Part shown: positions 34,576 through 46,924 of the stretch, piece by piece
How positions within the stretch are numbered: position 1 is the first letter of the stretch
How the letters are laid out: each line of letters starts with the position of its first letter
NCBI GenBank assembly: GCA_022266195.1
Contig: WHVY01000006.1
Location: 1 to 64,000, forward strand
Direction of reading: 5' to 3'
Length of the DNA: 64,000 nt
Source of the DNA: Tetranychus cinnabarinus
Lineage: Eukaryota > Arthropoda > Arachnida > Trombidiformes > Tetranychidae
Program-made: the position numbers and the translations under genes
Notes under the pieces: generated by a model
What the model was told of the DNA's origin: nothing
The model's input: the letters and a program-made list of their open reading frames with translations, nothing else
Database searches by the model: none

Positions 34576-34896
34576 ACAAGGATCAATTGTAATCATTTTT
34601 ATATTAAGTAGCAGATTTTTGGATTTAAGTTGAAACTCATTTCTCACTTTTCTTTACACGCATTACCAAATTTTTAGCTAAATATTGTTAAACATAAAAA
34701 ATCGCACTCCGAGAAAGGCTAAAAAAAGCTCAACTCTGACCCATGTGTACCGGATTTTAAATTTTCGAGGAACATTATATAAAAGATATTTATCCAAATT
34801 TGTTTATTTTATTCACTTGTTATATTTGTGGACAGGTTTGAATCTTGGTAGTCAACATGATATAATTTAAAGCGAAAAAGCAAATAAAAATTCACT
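34576..34896. other. Intergenic, shared 3' region of convergent genes
   Basis: Only 321 bp separate the stop codons of CPT2 (+) and LRRC47 (-). Contains AATAAA near 34884 for the plus gene. Nothing else seen. Confidence 0.6.
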
Positions 34897-36510
34897 TTAT
34901 TCACGTGTAATTTTGATGTCATCAAAAATCAAATCCACTTTGGATGGATAAACGACGTACAGTTTACCCTCTGGATCAACAACTTTCACTGGTTCTAACT
35001 GAAGTGTACTAGGAACTGGTGCATCATTTTTGTCTTTCAATTCAGCTCCTAATCCAAGTTTGAGCATCCCATGAATTAATGAGTCCATTACTTTCTTGCA
35101 AGTTGGTTGACTATCACCAGTCACTTCTAAGAAAAGGTGTTGCGTTTCCTCCGAGATTTTGGTGCTTTCTGAATTAGTTATCGGTGGGAAAGAAATGACT
35201 GTACCTCCTGAATCAGTTAAGCAAGGAAATCTCGATTTGCCTTTCAGTAGAAGCAGATACTTATGTACTCCAGAATATGCATTACGTTTTTTCTCCTTGC
35301 GATAAGCTTCAGCTTCTTCATTCAGAACTTTATACAGCTCACCAGCATGCATTTCAGTATGTCTACCAAGAGGCTGAAGACGGATTTTAGCTGGTGGCCG
35401 TACATCGAAGACAATATTTCCCTGAATTTTGGATAGATCGTGTGATGCGATTGTAGCATTCTTACGCTTACCACAAAGTAATCCATCGTGTAAATCCGAT
35501 TGGAGAGAAAGAAATTTCTTTACTAAACCAGTCCGAGTGAGGTCTACATTTCTAACGATACAACAAACAATTTTACGAGTTTCTAAGATGGCTGGAGTAG
35601 CAGTTACGAGCCTAAACTCAGTTGGCGCAACATTTAATATTTTTATTGTTTCCATGTGTGCTTCTTTGTCATCTAAAGATCTAGACGATGATCGACGTCG
35701 TCGACGAGCTTCTCGAACTTTTGCTTTGGCATCAGCAAAAGTTTCTTTCAAAGTTTCGGCACTTTTATTACCTCCTTTGATACAGTGGCCTCGAATATAA
35801 TCGATGATTTGTTTCATTTTGCCTTGCTCGACCAATTTAAGAAGCTTTCGATCGGACAGTTTATTACCTTTCAAGTGAACCTCTTTCAAACGGTTACAGT
35901 CCCCTAGTTCACCAGGTACATCAGTTATATTATTTTCAGTCAAATCCAGTACTTTGAGGGCCAATAATTTACCAATAGTCGATGGAATATCCTGAATAGA
36001 ATTATTTTTAGCATGGATCTCGGCAAGATGTTTAAGGTTTTCATCACAAAGACTCGTTGGGAAATGTTCCAATTTATTATATTCAATTTTAACCACAGTC
36101 AAATTACTCAGATTTTTCAAAGTTAGCGGTAAATCTGTTAATTTGTTAACATTGGCAACCAATGACTGGAGTTCAGTTAAACTGCCCACTTCATCTGGAA
36201 TTTGTTCAAGACAGTTGTTTGATACATCGATGAACTTGAGTTTAGAGAGACGGCCAATATCAGGTGGTAGACTAGTCAATTTATTATTCCTTAATACGAG
36301 ATTGGTCAGATTATCGAGATTAGCAACTCTATCCGGGAAACTAGTCAATGGTGTGCCGCTGATTTCGAGAAAATTTAGTGTTCTCAATTTGAAGATGATT
36401 TCATTCAATCCATTCTCTTCTTCAATATGCTTACATGCAGGAGCATCTTTAAAAACCAATTCTCTAGGCTTTTGTTCAATAAGTTGCTTCCAATCATAAG
36501 CATGCGACAT
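34897..36510 (-). CDS. LRRC47: Leucine-rich repeat protein LRRC47 (LRR plus PheRS-beta-like B3/B4 domain)
   Basis: Single open exon of 537 residues from the ATG at 36510 (MSHAYDWKQLIE); an in-frame ATG at 36534 would add eight residues. The N-terminal third has about seven LRRs (LTNLVLRNNKLTSLPPDIG and similar) closing with LKEVHLKGNKLSDRKLLKLV, which parallels human [20 protein letters not shown]. A basic linker (REARRRRRSSSRS) leads to a domain resembling the B3/B4 tRNA-binding fold of phenylalanyl-tRNA synthetase beta chain, with HKYLLLLKGKSRFPCLTD and ISFPPITNSESTK, and ends VYPSKVDLIFDD. Human LRRC47 follows the same order to the end. Its cellular role is poorly known, so I claim none. 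It is intronless here within coding sequence and converges with CPT2. Confidence 0.94.
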   Translation of the reverse strand: MSHAYDWKQLIEQKPRELVFKDAPACKHIEEENGLNEIIFKLRTLNFLEISGTPLTSFPDRVANLDNLTNLVLRNNKLTSLPPDIGRLSKLKFIDVSNNCLEQIPDEVGSLTELQSLVANVNKLTDLPLTLKNLSNLTVVKIEYNKLEHFPTSLCDENLKHLAEIHAKNNSIQDIPSTIGKLLALKVLDLTENNITDVPGELGDCNRLKEVHLKGNKLSDRKLLKLVEQGKMKQIIDYIRGHCIKGGNKSAETLKETFADAKAKVREARRRRRSSSRSLDDKEAHMETIKILNVAPTEFRLVTATPAILETRKIVCCIVRNVDLTRTGLVKKFLSLQSDLHDGLLCGKRKNATIASHDLSKIQGNIVFDVRPPAKIRLQPLGRHTEMHAGELYKVLNEEAEAYRKEKKRNAYSGVHKYLLLLKGKSRFPCLTDSGGTVISFPPITNSESTKISEETQHLFLEVTGDSQPTCKKVMDSLIHGMLKLGLGAELKDKNDAPVPSTLQLEPVKVVDPEGKLYVVYPSKVDLIFDDIKITRE

Positions 36511-37234
36511 GATTAGCTGATGTTGATATTTCACGATTAACTAAAAAATATAAGAGACACAAAAAATTAACAAACTTACTAAGATTTAACAATCAAACAA
36601 AGAATAAATTTAACTACAATGTAAGCAATGAGTTTTTCAAAAAAAGAAACATTAAACTCTGCCATCTGGTGTTACATAATTTCCAATGTTTTGCTTGTCC
36701 GTAGATTCTAGACTTGATTAATGTGCTTTTCGTTCTTATTTCAAAGCAGAGAAAAATTGTTTGAATTTGATGGTCCTCGAAGTTTGAGATTCAAGTTGAA
36801 GGTAGACACTAGCTAGAGAAGTATTTCAGGTTGGTTTCTCCTTTTTCACATCAGACATGGCAAAATCGAAAGAGTAAGTTTATTAAAGAAATAATGTAAA
36901 CTAATTCATCTGTATGGTCAATGGTTCCTGAAATTTTTGGGTTCGAAATTTGACCATTTTTATTAAAATTGTTTTTAAAAATTTAAAAATTGCCTAACAA
37001 GGTCTAGCCTAGTAGGTGTGAATAATCACAGGCTCAATTCAAGAATAAAAGTAACTGATATTTTCCATAATCTTAATCAACAGTTTGATATATTCGTGTC
37101 ATATTTACGATGATCATTTATTAGTTTTGTACTTTATCGTCTTCAATTTTAAAATTTAAATCAATATTATAGATATAGTAAAAATCAACATTAATCGTGT
37201 CATAAGCAAAAAATGATGTACACAGTTGTGTCAT
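36511..37234. other. Intergenic, upstream of LRRC47 and downstream of NDUFAF7
   Basis: AT-rich spacer. At 36659-36674 the minus strand reads TAACACCAGATGGCAG, close to a CTCF-type core, about 150 bases upstream of the LRRC47 start. A plus-strand ATGGCAAAATCGAAAGA before GTAAGT (36857-36879) looks like a first exon but nothing following supports a gene. Confidence 0.45.
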
Positions 37235-38673
37235 AAGCTCAAAAATAGCATCGAAAAGTTGTTATAAAGTAATTGAAGAATGGCACTGGTAATAAGATTA
37301 ATACTAAATGGTTCATCACAATGGACTATAAACAGAAGAGAAACCAGGTGGGTCAGTTTTAAATAAATGTTTGGAAAGCTTTGGAAACATAGCCATAAAT
37401 TTGAACCTCGGACCCATATCATCAAGAATCATTTTAGCTCCAGAGATTAAATCTTTTTTCTGCTCAGCATTAGCTGCTTGAAGAAGCATTGCTAGTCGGA
37501 CAGCTATTCCTAAATTTTTGAGAAATGTCTGTTGATCGATTGGCCCATAGGTAAGCGATTTATCACCAACATGCCTTTTAAGATAACCAAAATCAACATC
37601 AGCTGTTAAATCAGCTGAGCCTGGTTCTTTGAGAGGATCCCATTGACTGTGATTACGAAATGCTCTGAAAGTATCTCTTGATTTTTTCTCTTTATCATCA
37701 TAACCATAATCACAGATCAGGAAACAACCATCATTCCTATTCAATCTTTCAGCAATTTTTGCAACAGTTAATGCTGCCTCAGGACAAATCTCTAGATGGT
37801 CCAAACTCAAGTCATGGTCGTGAGTAATGAGAAGTTTACTGGCTGGAGTAGGATGTCTTGATATAATATAACGAAGCTCTTCATTGGCATCAATATCGAC
37901 AAGAATTTCTCTCCATTCACCAGATTCATTTTTCTTTAAAGAGATACGATGAGGAAAAAAATTTAGATTAATTGAACATTGAAATTTATGGAGATATTAA
38001 TATAAATGCAAAGCTTACCTGAAATTTATGAATAGGTAAAGCATCTAGAAATTCGTGAGCAATGTACACAGTGAAACCTGGCACTTCAGGCACTTGATCT
38101 AATGATCGATACCATGTAATTGGTAAACCCAATTTGGTTAAAGAATCATGTCTGGTAAAATCATCTTTGCCGAGAACAGAAACATTACCACATAATTTTT
38201 GTTCTTGTAATTGGACCAGGTAAGGTGAAATTTCAACCAAATGAAGTGAGGCTTGATCTTTTGTATGACTGAATTTATTTAAAACACGTGAAATGTCAGA
38301 GACTAAGGTTCCTCGTCCAGGTCCAAGTTCAACAATACGCAAAGGTCGACTGCTATTGAACCTCTGCCATTCATTGACAGCCCAAACTGCAATAAGCTGT
38401 GAAAAAAATAACCAATTGTGAGTAGAAGTATCAACTGAAATGTTTAAATACAACAACAATAAATGCGAAAACAAACCTCTCCAAATATTTGGGATATTTC
38501 TGGGGATGTTGTGAAATGTCCTGAACGACCGAAAACATCTTGCTTCATATAAAATCCCTGAAAACAAAGAATATCATTATAGACGCAACTTTAGTGTTAC
38601 TCTCGGGCAAAATATTGTAAATTATATTATTGATACTTACATTAGATGGGGCTGTCAAAACTAATTTCATGTA
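37235..38673. repeat. Segmental duplication, parental copy (partner 4412-5849)
   Basis: Same-orientation partner of 4412-5849. It contains the 3' flank, exons 2-4, all introns and the end of exon 1 of NDUFAF7. This copy lies within a complete gene, so it is the likely source. Confidence 0.95.
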
Positions 38674-38763
38674 ATCACTGATTGTTAATGGTCCATTAAA
38701 ACTGATTCTCTGAATAATTTGACGATGTAGTGGGTTAAGCCGTTGGACTGATTTGAACATCAT
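37316..38763 (-). CDS. NDUFAF7: NDUFAF7-like protein arginine methyltransferase, complex I assembly factor
   Basis: Four exons on minus: 38763-38641, 38557-38477, 38396-38019, 37933-37316, all junctions phase 0, giving 399 residues. In other animals the enzyme symmetrically dimethylates an arginine of NDUFS2 early in complex I assembly in the mitochondrial matrix. The start MMFKSVQRLNPLHRQIIQRI is basic and amphipathic, fitting a targeting peptide. Then come TISDYMKLVLTAP, the signature GFYMKQDVFGRSGHFTTSPE with SPEISQIFGE, the SAM-binding motif I VELGPGRGTL, VYIAHEFLDALPIHKFQ, VDIDANEEL, ICDYGYD, and the conserved block GSADLTADVDFGYLKR with GPIDQQTFLKNLGI. All motifs of the family seem present and in frame, so this is the working copy, unlike the one at 4493-5849. 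Confidence 0.96.
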
Positions 38764-39522
38764 GCATAAAGAAGAATTATGTGAAGATATTATAAAGATA
38801 ATATACAAGAGCAAGTGTAAACAAAAGCAAAAAAAGACAGAAAGTCAAAGAGCAGAATCAAAAAGAAAGACAAGTTTCAAACACTGGATAACATGTGATT
38901 GTGTTTGGATTCACGTAGAAATGAAGATCAAGAATATTTGTTATCAATCAATTGAAAACGACATTATTAAATGAGTCAAATGAAACTTAAATTGAAATTA
39001 GCTGATTTGATAAGGGAAAATGCAAAAATCTAGATAAAAGTGATTAGCCTTAAGGTGGTCTCATCAAAGAGTTGAAGAAGAGACTGGATAAAGAGGGTTT
39101 GAAGGAGTATTAATCTGTTGGGGAATCCTAGTTAAATCTAAACATAACTCAGTAGGGAGCAAATTTGAACGCCAATGAGATTTTAGGTGCAAGCTTCTCA
39201 TAATATTATTCGTTCTGCGTGGAACCAATGAATTGATGGAAATTTAAATCGGAAAGTAGTTATTTATTGAAAATGTATCATAAGTAATGTATAAAAACAA
39301 GAACAGATCTCTAAGAATGAGGAGAAAGCATATGGAATGAATTGTTTTGCAAACAATCGAACGAGAATACAAAAATTGAAATTATGAAAAGACATTCATG
39401 AAATGAGAGTAAAAAAGAAAAATCAACATGATTGATTAGAACTTTGATTAGGATTAGAATTCAAATGATCAGTGATAAGGTTGCATCAAGGTAAACAATC
39501 ATTTGGAAAGCCACAAAACACC
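38764..39522. other. Intergenic, between NDUFAF7 and the HP1-like gene
   Basis: AT-rich and purine-rich on plus; should hold the NDUFAF7 promoter and the 3' UTR of the next minus-strand gene. No gene or repeat that I can support. Confidence 0.5.
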
Positions 39523-41386
39523 CTAATAGTGATCATTTTGTCGCAATAGTGATCTTGGAGGAGATGGATTAAAGTAAATTACAAAGTCCTCATCATCTTC
39601 TCTATAAGTTGAAGGGTCAAATGAAGCTTCTGTCTCATCTTCATACTCTTCCGCTCTGTATGAATTGTTATTTTGAGTTGTTTCGTTACCATCTTCAAAC
39701 TGCGATTGATTATCCAACAAGCCATTAGCGGAGCCAATGGATTCAAGTGAGTCTTCATTGCCCGATGGTTCAACTTCAAATTCAGGAACAACCTGACTTT
39801 GGGATAAGTTTTGCGATAAACTAGTATCACTATGCACAACAAATTCAGAATCATTTAGACTTAATGATGCTCCAGCTGTACTGTCTATAGCGATCACACT
39901 ACTTCCAAGATCATCAAACACCTCTTTAGTATATGTTGTATCATTTATTATTTGATCCTTGGAAACTTTACTTTGTAGTGATTCATCGTTAATTTTATCA
40001 GTGTTATTCGGGTTAATACTCGAGCAAATTGATTCTACATTCGTATATAAGGATTCCATTTGAAGGGAACTCATTTCATTATTTTTTTCGGCAGTAGCGC
40101 TGCTTTTGATCGCTGCTGCCACCTTCTTAACAAATGAGGCATTTTTTAATTCCGAATTGAGCGTATTCTTCAACTCTTCTGGCATTGATTCGTTTAAGAG
40201 ATGTCTTTGATACATTTCAGATACTTTTTCAGGCCACCTTTCCAGAGTCACAGAGTCACTAAGATATTCTTCTTCTCCGTCAGAATATCTCACCAAATGA
40301 AGAATTTTTGTATCATATTTACACCATTCAACTATTTCGACTAGTTTCTTGTTTCTTTCATACCCAAAATAACGATTACTATATGAGTCATCTTCAGATG
40401 AAGATGTTGATATTCTTCTCGAACGTTTCAATTTAGTGGGTTTTTCATTACGAGATGAAACTTTTTCCTTAGACGCCTTTGAACAATTGGATCGATGCTT
40501 TTTGTGTTTATCTTTTGAGTTCCCTTGTGAACTTGGTTCACTCTCGACACGACTTTTGGCACTTGCAATTTTCTTAGAGTCTTCATTGGTAGTCCTGTCC
40601 TTTCCTTTAGCACCGCATCCTGTATTTAAGTACATCTGAATTTGCTCCTTATCTTTATATTCACTGATCTTTCTGTGCTCTTTGGCAGAGTCCTTGGGAC
40701 GCTTAAATTTTTCAGATGAACTTTGGTCAAGTGAAGCCATTGCATCACCAAATCCAATATTTACATTTCCATCCTCATGATTGTTTTTATTTTTGACTTT
40801 GCTGGATGAGACTTTCTTTCTGCTTTTCTTGTTTCCATCTCCAGTATCAGAGTCATTGCCTAAATCACTTTTACTTTTAGACGACCGCCAAGAATTATTA
40901 GGTTTTTTCCCTTTCTTTTTGAAATGGACGCGTTTTTTAGCACTAAAATTGGAATCATCAGAAGAGATTGAATCAGAAGAGTCAGATGAAGAGTGGTTAT
41001 CTGAAGAAGAAAAAAACATATCAAGAAACAAGACACAGTTGAGTTAAATTAAATTAAATTAAATTAAATTAATTAAATATAAATAAAAAAACAGACAAAT
41101 CAAAAAATGATAGTCAAAAGATGATTAAATATGTTAAAAAAGTAATCTCACCCAATGTGTAAGCCTTCTTTCTCTGTGCAGCCGCTTCTTCGAATTGGGA
41201 TATCAAGTTTTCACATTTAGCGCAATTTTCAATTGGTTCCCAAGTATTATCAGCATCTGGCCATCCTAACCACTTTATACGGTAGTAAATTTTACCATTT
41301 TCAATTTTTTTATCTACTACCTTCTCAACAACATATTCATCGTCGGCATCCGGACTTTCAGATAGGTCCGTGGTCTTGTCACTCAT
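39523..41386 (-). CDS. HP1-like protein: chromodomain, long linker, chromoshadow domain, acidic tail
   Basis: Two exons on minus: 41386-41152 and 41000-39523 (phase 1), 570 residues; an in-frame ATG at 41413 would add nine. The chromodomain at about 16-60 (DEYVVEKVVDKKIENGK, then WLGWPDADNTWEP) should read methylated histone tails; its aromatic cage is Tyr, Trp and a Trp where HP1 has Tyr in KGY. A linker of about 220 residues is rich in Lys/Ser with polybasic stretches (KKRVHFKKKGKK). A chromoshadow-like domain at about 290-348 (YFGYERNKKLVEIVEW to WPEKVSEMYQRHLL) would mediate dimerisation. After it comes an unusual acidic, Ser/Asn-rich tail of about 220 residues. Ordinary HP1 proteins are about 200 residues and end soon after the shadow domain. 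Gene identity beyond the HP1 group is not clear. Confidence 0.85.
41044..41080. repeat. Microsatellite, TTAAA/AAATT unit
   Basis: About six tandem copies of AAATT followed by AATTAAAT, inside the intron of the HP1-like gene. Confidence 0.8.
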
Positions 41387-42032
41387 TACTTTCGCACTTT
41401 GAAACCGGCTCAAAATGACATTTAAAAAGATATTTAAGGATGAGGCAATATTGAAAGAAATTTATTCACAATATCACTAGATTAATCCAGTTGAATAGGG
41501 ACGAGGATAGAAAATTAACAACAAAATTTAGAGATAAAAAAACTTGAAGGATGATGAAAACTAAAGTTAATTACGATGATGATGATTTTATCAATGAGGA
41601 CAATGATGTTGGAACATCTAAAAGTTTAAAAAAATGATCTTCATTAATTGGTTAATTCTATCGATATTCTACTCGATATTTTTTGTGGCGCCAGCTTTGG
41701 GTACAAATCATCATTACCTTGATCTGGTTTGCTCACCTTTGTTTACAGTTTTGAGTAGATTAATCTTTGGTGGCTTACAAATTGTGATAAAATAAAATTA
41801 TGAGACAATTTATAAAATTTATATTTTATATTAAAATAACTATTTTTCGCCTTAAAAGCTAATGCTTTCGACTAATTAAATAATGATGGATGACTATGTT
41901 GATGCTGTCATGATGTATCCAAGGTTGGTTCCAAGTTTATATCATTTTCAATGTATGTTTAAAGACATGATTGAATGATGAATCACTCTGATTATACTCG
42001 TTTTAACTTTGACTACTTTAATCGAAATCAAG
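41387..42032. other. Intergenic, upstream of the HP1-like gene
   Basis: AT-rich spacer between two minus-strand genes. No feature recognised beyond the probable HP1-like promoter and the 3' UTR of the next gene. Confidence 0.5.
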
Positions 42033-45000
42033 TCAATTTTTTGATTTACGAGATGGCTCAACAGCAATTGGTTCAATTACTATTGTACCGTTTTCTTTGG
42101 AATTGGTTTTTCCTTTACTGTCAGTGATTAACTTCCTAAAATCTAAGTTGAACTGGTGTATTAGTTTATAATATGATTCCAAAATTTTCAGCAACGAATC
42201 ACGCTGTTTTTCTGATAAATCTGGATGGTTTTCAACTGCAATTCGAGTTGATATTGGTGTATGTTTCTGGTTAAATGAGTCAGTTGGTTGAGGTAAATGT
42301 GCTACTGAGCGACCAACTTCATCAGAAGCTGACGTTTGCTCAAAATCTTCAAGATCAGTAAACTGTGATGATACCAAATTTCTGGCCCCATTGAAACCTC
42401 TTGGACTTTCTACTTGATATCGATAAGGAGTGCTTTGAGATGTTATTTTATCGCCTGGAAGATAGTCATCATCATAATTATAATGGTTTGATTTTTGATT
42501 CCAATTGCTATTCCAAGATGGAACCCGAGAATTTGTTTTCCAAGAAGAAGTCATTGTCGGTGGTGAAATTGTGGACACAGAGATTGTCGGTCTTGGCTGA
42601 ATCATTCGGTTATTTTGATTTAATGATGGCGGGGAATATGTCGACACTGATGGTCTAGGAGTTGTGCTCGTTATTGAGTGCGAATCTATTGCTTTGATTC
42701 TAAGAGACTCGAACCTTGGGCTGGTTGTCATCTTTACAGGCTCTGGAAAATATTTTTTTTGCGTATGAGCTTTTGTGAACTGTTTTTTGTCATCTTCTCT
42801 GGGAACATGGAAAGCTTTTATGGAAGAAGGTAAAGGAGTTGGTGATAAAACTGAGGCCGGTGTTACACTCAGCGAATTCATTATTTTTGATGATTGTCCC
42901 GTTGGGTTGGACGTAGGATTGCTATTTTCAATTGATCGATCAACGGCTGAAACAGTTTTATCAGGATGCTTGATGAAAGATGTCGGTGCTAAACTGGGGC
43001 GCTCCTTGAGTTTTAATTTATGTTGGATTGGTTTAGATGTGGTTGAAGAATAATTAATTGCAAAAATTGGCTTAGCAACACTTTCAGCTGTTTTGAAAGC
43101 GACAGATCGCTGATTTGGAGGTTTGAAGGGCCTTTCTACTTGAATTTGGTGATTTCCATTGACATGATATCCAAATTTATCATTTATCTCCATTGAAAGT
43201 GGTCTCTCAAAATTATCAAAGTGATCTTCAGCCTCTGAAATTAAAAGAAAATATTTGAATGAGCTTTTTATAAACAGACAAAATTGTCTAACATGGTTAA
43301 CATTGAATCTGGGATTTTTCTTTGTATTGAAGTGCCATTAGGTTCTAAGAATGTGAATAGCTTTGGAAAAGAGTAAATCAACGTCAAGAATTGAGCAAAT
43401 CCCGAATGAGGAAGATTATTAGTTTTGCTCAAAGGTAAATAAAAGAGTTGTGATCGATTTGCGCTTTAAAGTGGGTTTTAAAAGAGAGCTTAAATCGAAT
43501 GCCTAAAGGTTTCAAAATTAATAAAAGGTGAATCAAAATAACCTTATATACAAATCTGAATCACTAAAAAATAAATTGTTACTTTAAATTGAACTAATGA
43601 TCGCTACCTAACAGGGTGAGAAGTTATAGTTAGCCAAAAACGTGAAAAGATCAACCTTAAATCAAGTAAGATCAGGTATGTGATTAATTTGTTTCTGTCA
43701 TAGTCAACCAATAATCTTGAAACAAATGTATTTTTCATTCATCATCAATATTTTATGCAAGTATTCCGGAAATGTTGAAAACGATCTAATTAAAAAATAA
43801 TTGGTTTAAATTTCGAAAGTAAAAAAGATTCAAATTAAATCAATTTTCAAAACAGATTGGCACATTGTTATGGCGTTTGTATTTATTGATCGTTTCAATT
43901 GTTGCCATTTCATCTTACAATTACTTTCAATCCTATCATTTTATATAATAATTATTGCGATTACAAGTCATTTCAGGGCTAAAATGTAATAAAATTCATT
44001 CAATTGTGTTGATATTCAATTCATCTGAACTTCAACTACTAAGGTAAAGTATTACATTAGATCCCTATTTAAAGTATCTATTGATTATGAGGCCGAGAGA
44101 TCACAATTTGTCTAAACATTGTCCATTATTTTTGCGCACTTATTTGCCAAACTCATGCAAATGAGTTGATTCAACGTTATTGTTGAATACAAACACTATT
44201 TATTTGTATTATCATTAGCACTGCTATCAACTATTATGACTTGTTTGATTTTATGGATAATCCAATCATGTGAAACTTGGCAATTTTAAAAGCACAGCTT
44301 CACTCAAACATGTGAAATGTTACAATTAACCGCAAAATGAGACAATAATTATAGTTATTAATCATCAAGATATAACCTAATGATGAATCGAGTGACCATC
44401 ATTTCTCAACTTGAGACCATTTTGACCAGAGATGATCTTACGAGAGGAAACACAAGCAATGATTAGCTTTACCTGGATGAGTGATTTAACCTGCAACAGT
44501 CATGAAATCTTTTTATTCAAGAGTTGAAAGATAAGAAAATACTTTCAGATAACATTCACTATTTTCCCATAAACTTTCACCACCAACAATTGATGAACAT
44601 GATATTTCAAATGAAATGAGATATTCCCTTCTAAATGAACGCTGAAACAATAAACTCAAACTGACATCCGTGACATTAACTTTGACCCAACAAGTCCACT
44701 CAACATCTCGGTCTGTTCAATTTAGACTTCCTGATTAAATGTTGATGTTTGATGAAAACTGCGGAGGTTGTCGTTTAATCAACACCTTAGAATCGATTCA
44801 ATCTATTGATCCATAACCAACCAGAACTTTTATTATTATAATCATTATCACTAACTGCTCCTCCATAACCATCATTACTATTAAATGTCTTCTTCTTTCT
44901 TGTGGTGATCATCCTTATTTGCCCCACTTTACCTCTACATGCTTCATTTGTATCCAATCATCTCCTTTTATCCGACTTACACCCTCGGCCTCCGTGCTTA

Positions 45001-46624
45001 TTCACAATCACACAATCACACACTCACGCTCTTACTTTTGGCTTTGTAGATCAATAAGGTAAACTCATTTGTTTCTCAAGGTGAGAAGCGAAAGAAAAAA
45101 AACAATGAAAAGTTTATCTTCTTATTCATTTCTCATTCCCTTTATGCCTACCTAAATGGATTGAAAACATTGTGATACTTTGTTGGAATTAAATATTGAG
45201 AAAAGTTGAATTAGTATTTGGAACGAGATGTAATTAAATCATTTAATCACAATGGGTTAGGTTATTAGCCATCTTCAGTGTTTTTTGTTGGTCTTTATTT
45301 GCTCATCAATAAATTGATTCATTTAATGATAAATTGATTTTCTTCTTTCACTTCATTCTGATTAGAAATGGATTCAATTACAAACTTGTCTCCTGGGAAA
45401 CATCAAGTGCATTGACGTTTTCATCTTTTTACATCTAATTCATGACAGGAATCAACTTGAAACTTTTGAATTTATCTGAAAAAAGTCAGTTATGTTTTTC
45501 AATTTGACTTTGAATTGGATTTGGATTGCAAATATGAGAAATTATCAATTCTGATTCATGATTAAATGCAAATGAGTTTAAAGGTTAACTTTTAGTATCA
45601 CAGCTTATGCTTGGCAATTGTAAAATTAATTGATATTCACAATTAAATATGAACTTGGCTACATGTTAATGAGGCAACATTGAAAAGCTAATCAACTAAA
45701 ATCACTATGTTTTGTTTGACAAATCAATTTCAAAGCCATTAACAGTAATTAAATTGATCCGTAAACTAAAGTGAACTTTTCATGCAAACTGAATTTCCTT
45801 ATCTGAATATAACTGTAAAGGCTATTTGAAAATTCAAATTGAACAGGTTTGTCCAATTCTTGGTGACTTTAGCTCAACTTTCAACTTTTTTTATTTTTTA
45901 CTCCTTTAGCTTCACAGATAAACGACAAATATTTGAACCGATTGCAAGTTTAAATTAGCAACTATTTATTTTAACTTAATTATAACCAAATGTACATTGT
46001 TAGCCACTTCATTGCAGTTAGATGCTAAGTAAGCAATGTAAAAGTTTTATCAATAATCAAACAACATTTAAATTGTGAATTACTTGGTCAGCTTTGCTTC
46101 CAATTGAAATAACAAAACAATCAAATCGATTGAATCTAACACTTTTAACAATTGACATCAGGAGGTGAAATATTTACTAATTGAAACAATTAGAAGCATA
46201 ACATTTGAATTTCACGACTGAATAAGCGACTGATTCATCGAGCCAACGGAAAAAGGAAAGCTGATTTTCAGCAAATATTCCCAAGTAATTGCACTTTAAA
46301 TCTCTAATATTTATCAAGTTAAACGAAGATTCTGGTCTTTTGCTTACCTGGCGGTAACATGTAAGTGTGAATTGTTTGACTATCCTTATGCTGATAATCA
46401 GGCAAAACCTTTGTCATGAATGGAAACGATTCATCTTCGCCTGGAACCATCACTTCATCCATTGCTGATTCAACCATTTGACGATCGATTTGATCATAGA
46501 TAACAAACTTGCCATTATGAATATTTTCACGGAAATCATTGTTCGATCCAGAATCAAATACTTCCTCGGACAAAACAAACTGTAAACAACAACACTTGAT
46601 CACAAAAAGGGTTAAACCAAACAT
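42033..46624 (-). CDS. Secreted, largely disordered Ser/Thr/Pro-rich protein of unknown function
   Basis: Two exons on minus: 46624-46348 and 43234-42033, phase 1 across a 3.1-kb intron (donor GTAAGC, acceptor TTTCAG), giving 492 residues. The start opens into a signal peptide, MFGLTLFVIKCCCLQFVLSE. Then come an acidic segment (VMVPGEDESFPFM) and about 300 residues rich in Ser, Thr, Pro and Asn with repeated SVSTISPP/SVSTYSPP-like strings and hardly any cysteine. The last 80 residues look helical (LSEKQRDSLLKILESYYKLI). No transmembrane segment or known domain is visible. It may be an extracellular matrix, cuticle or mucin-like protein, but I do not recognise it. Joining of the exons rests on phase and on the signal peptide needing a continuation. 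Confidence 0.72.
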
Positions 46625-46882
46625 AATGATTGTGAATGATCGACTAACAATTGATAATAATTTAACTCGTTATAATGTCAATATTTATTGATAAATAAGT
46701 TGACAGACGATGAATCAACAACTAAACTGATATTTGAAAGAGTTGAGATTAAACATTAAACAATAATAACAAAACATTGGTATCAATGATGATCTTCAAA
46801 GCGACTCTTGAAGTAAAATGAATGCAATAAAATCGCCGTTCTAAAGTAAGAATCAAACTGAAAATGAGAGAGCGACGAAGAT

Positions 46883-46924
46883 GACGACAACGACGACGAT
46901 GATGATGATGATGATGATGATGAT
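46883..46924. repeat. Microsatellite (GAC/GAT)n
   Basis: Trinucleotide run changing from GACGAC-type to pure GAT units, about 14 units, upstream of the secreted-protein gene. Confidence 0.9.

Noticed and set aside
35429..35800. Plus-strand open frames opposite LRRC47
   Set aside because: Antisense shadows of a long, well-conserved coding exon.
36857..36879. Plus-strand ATGGCAAAATCGAAAGA before GTAAGT, like the start MAKSK of ribosomal protein eL29
   Set aside because: No acceptor and continuing eL29 sequence found downstream before the antisense NDUFAF7 gene; the split codon would not give the expected Asn.
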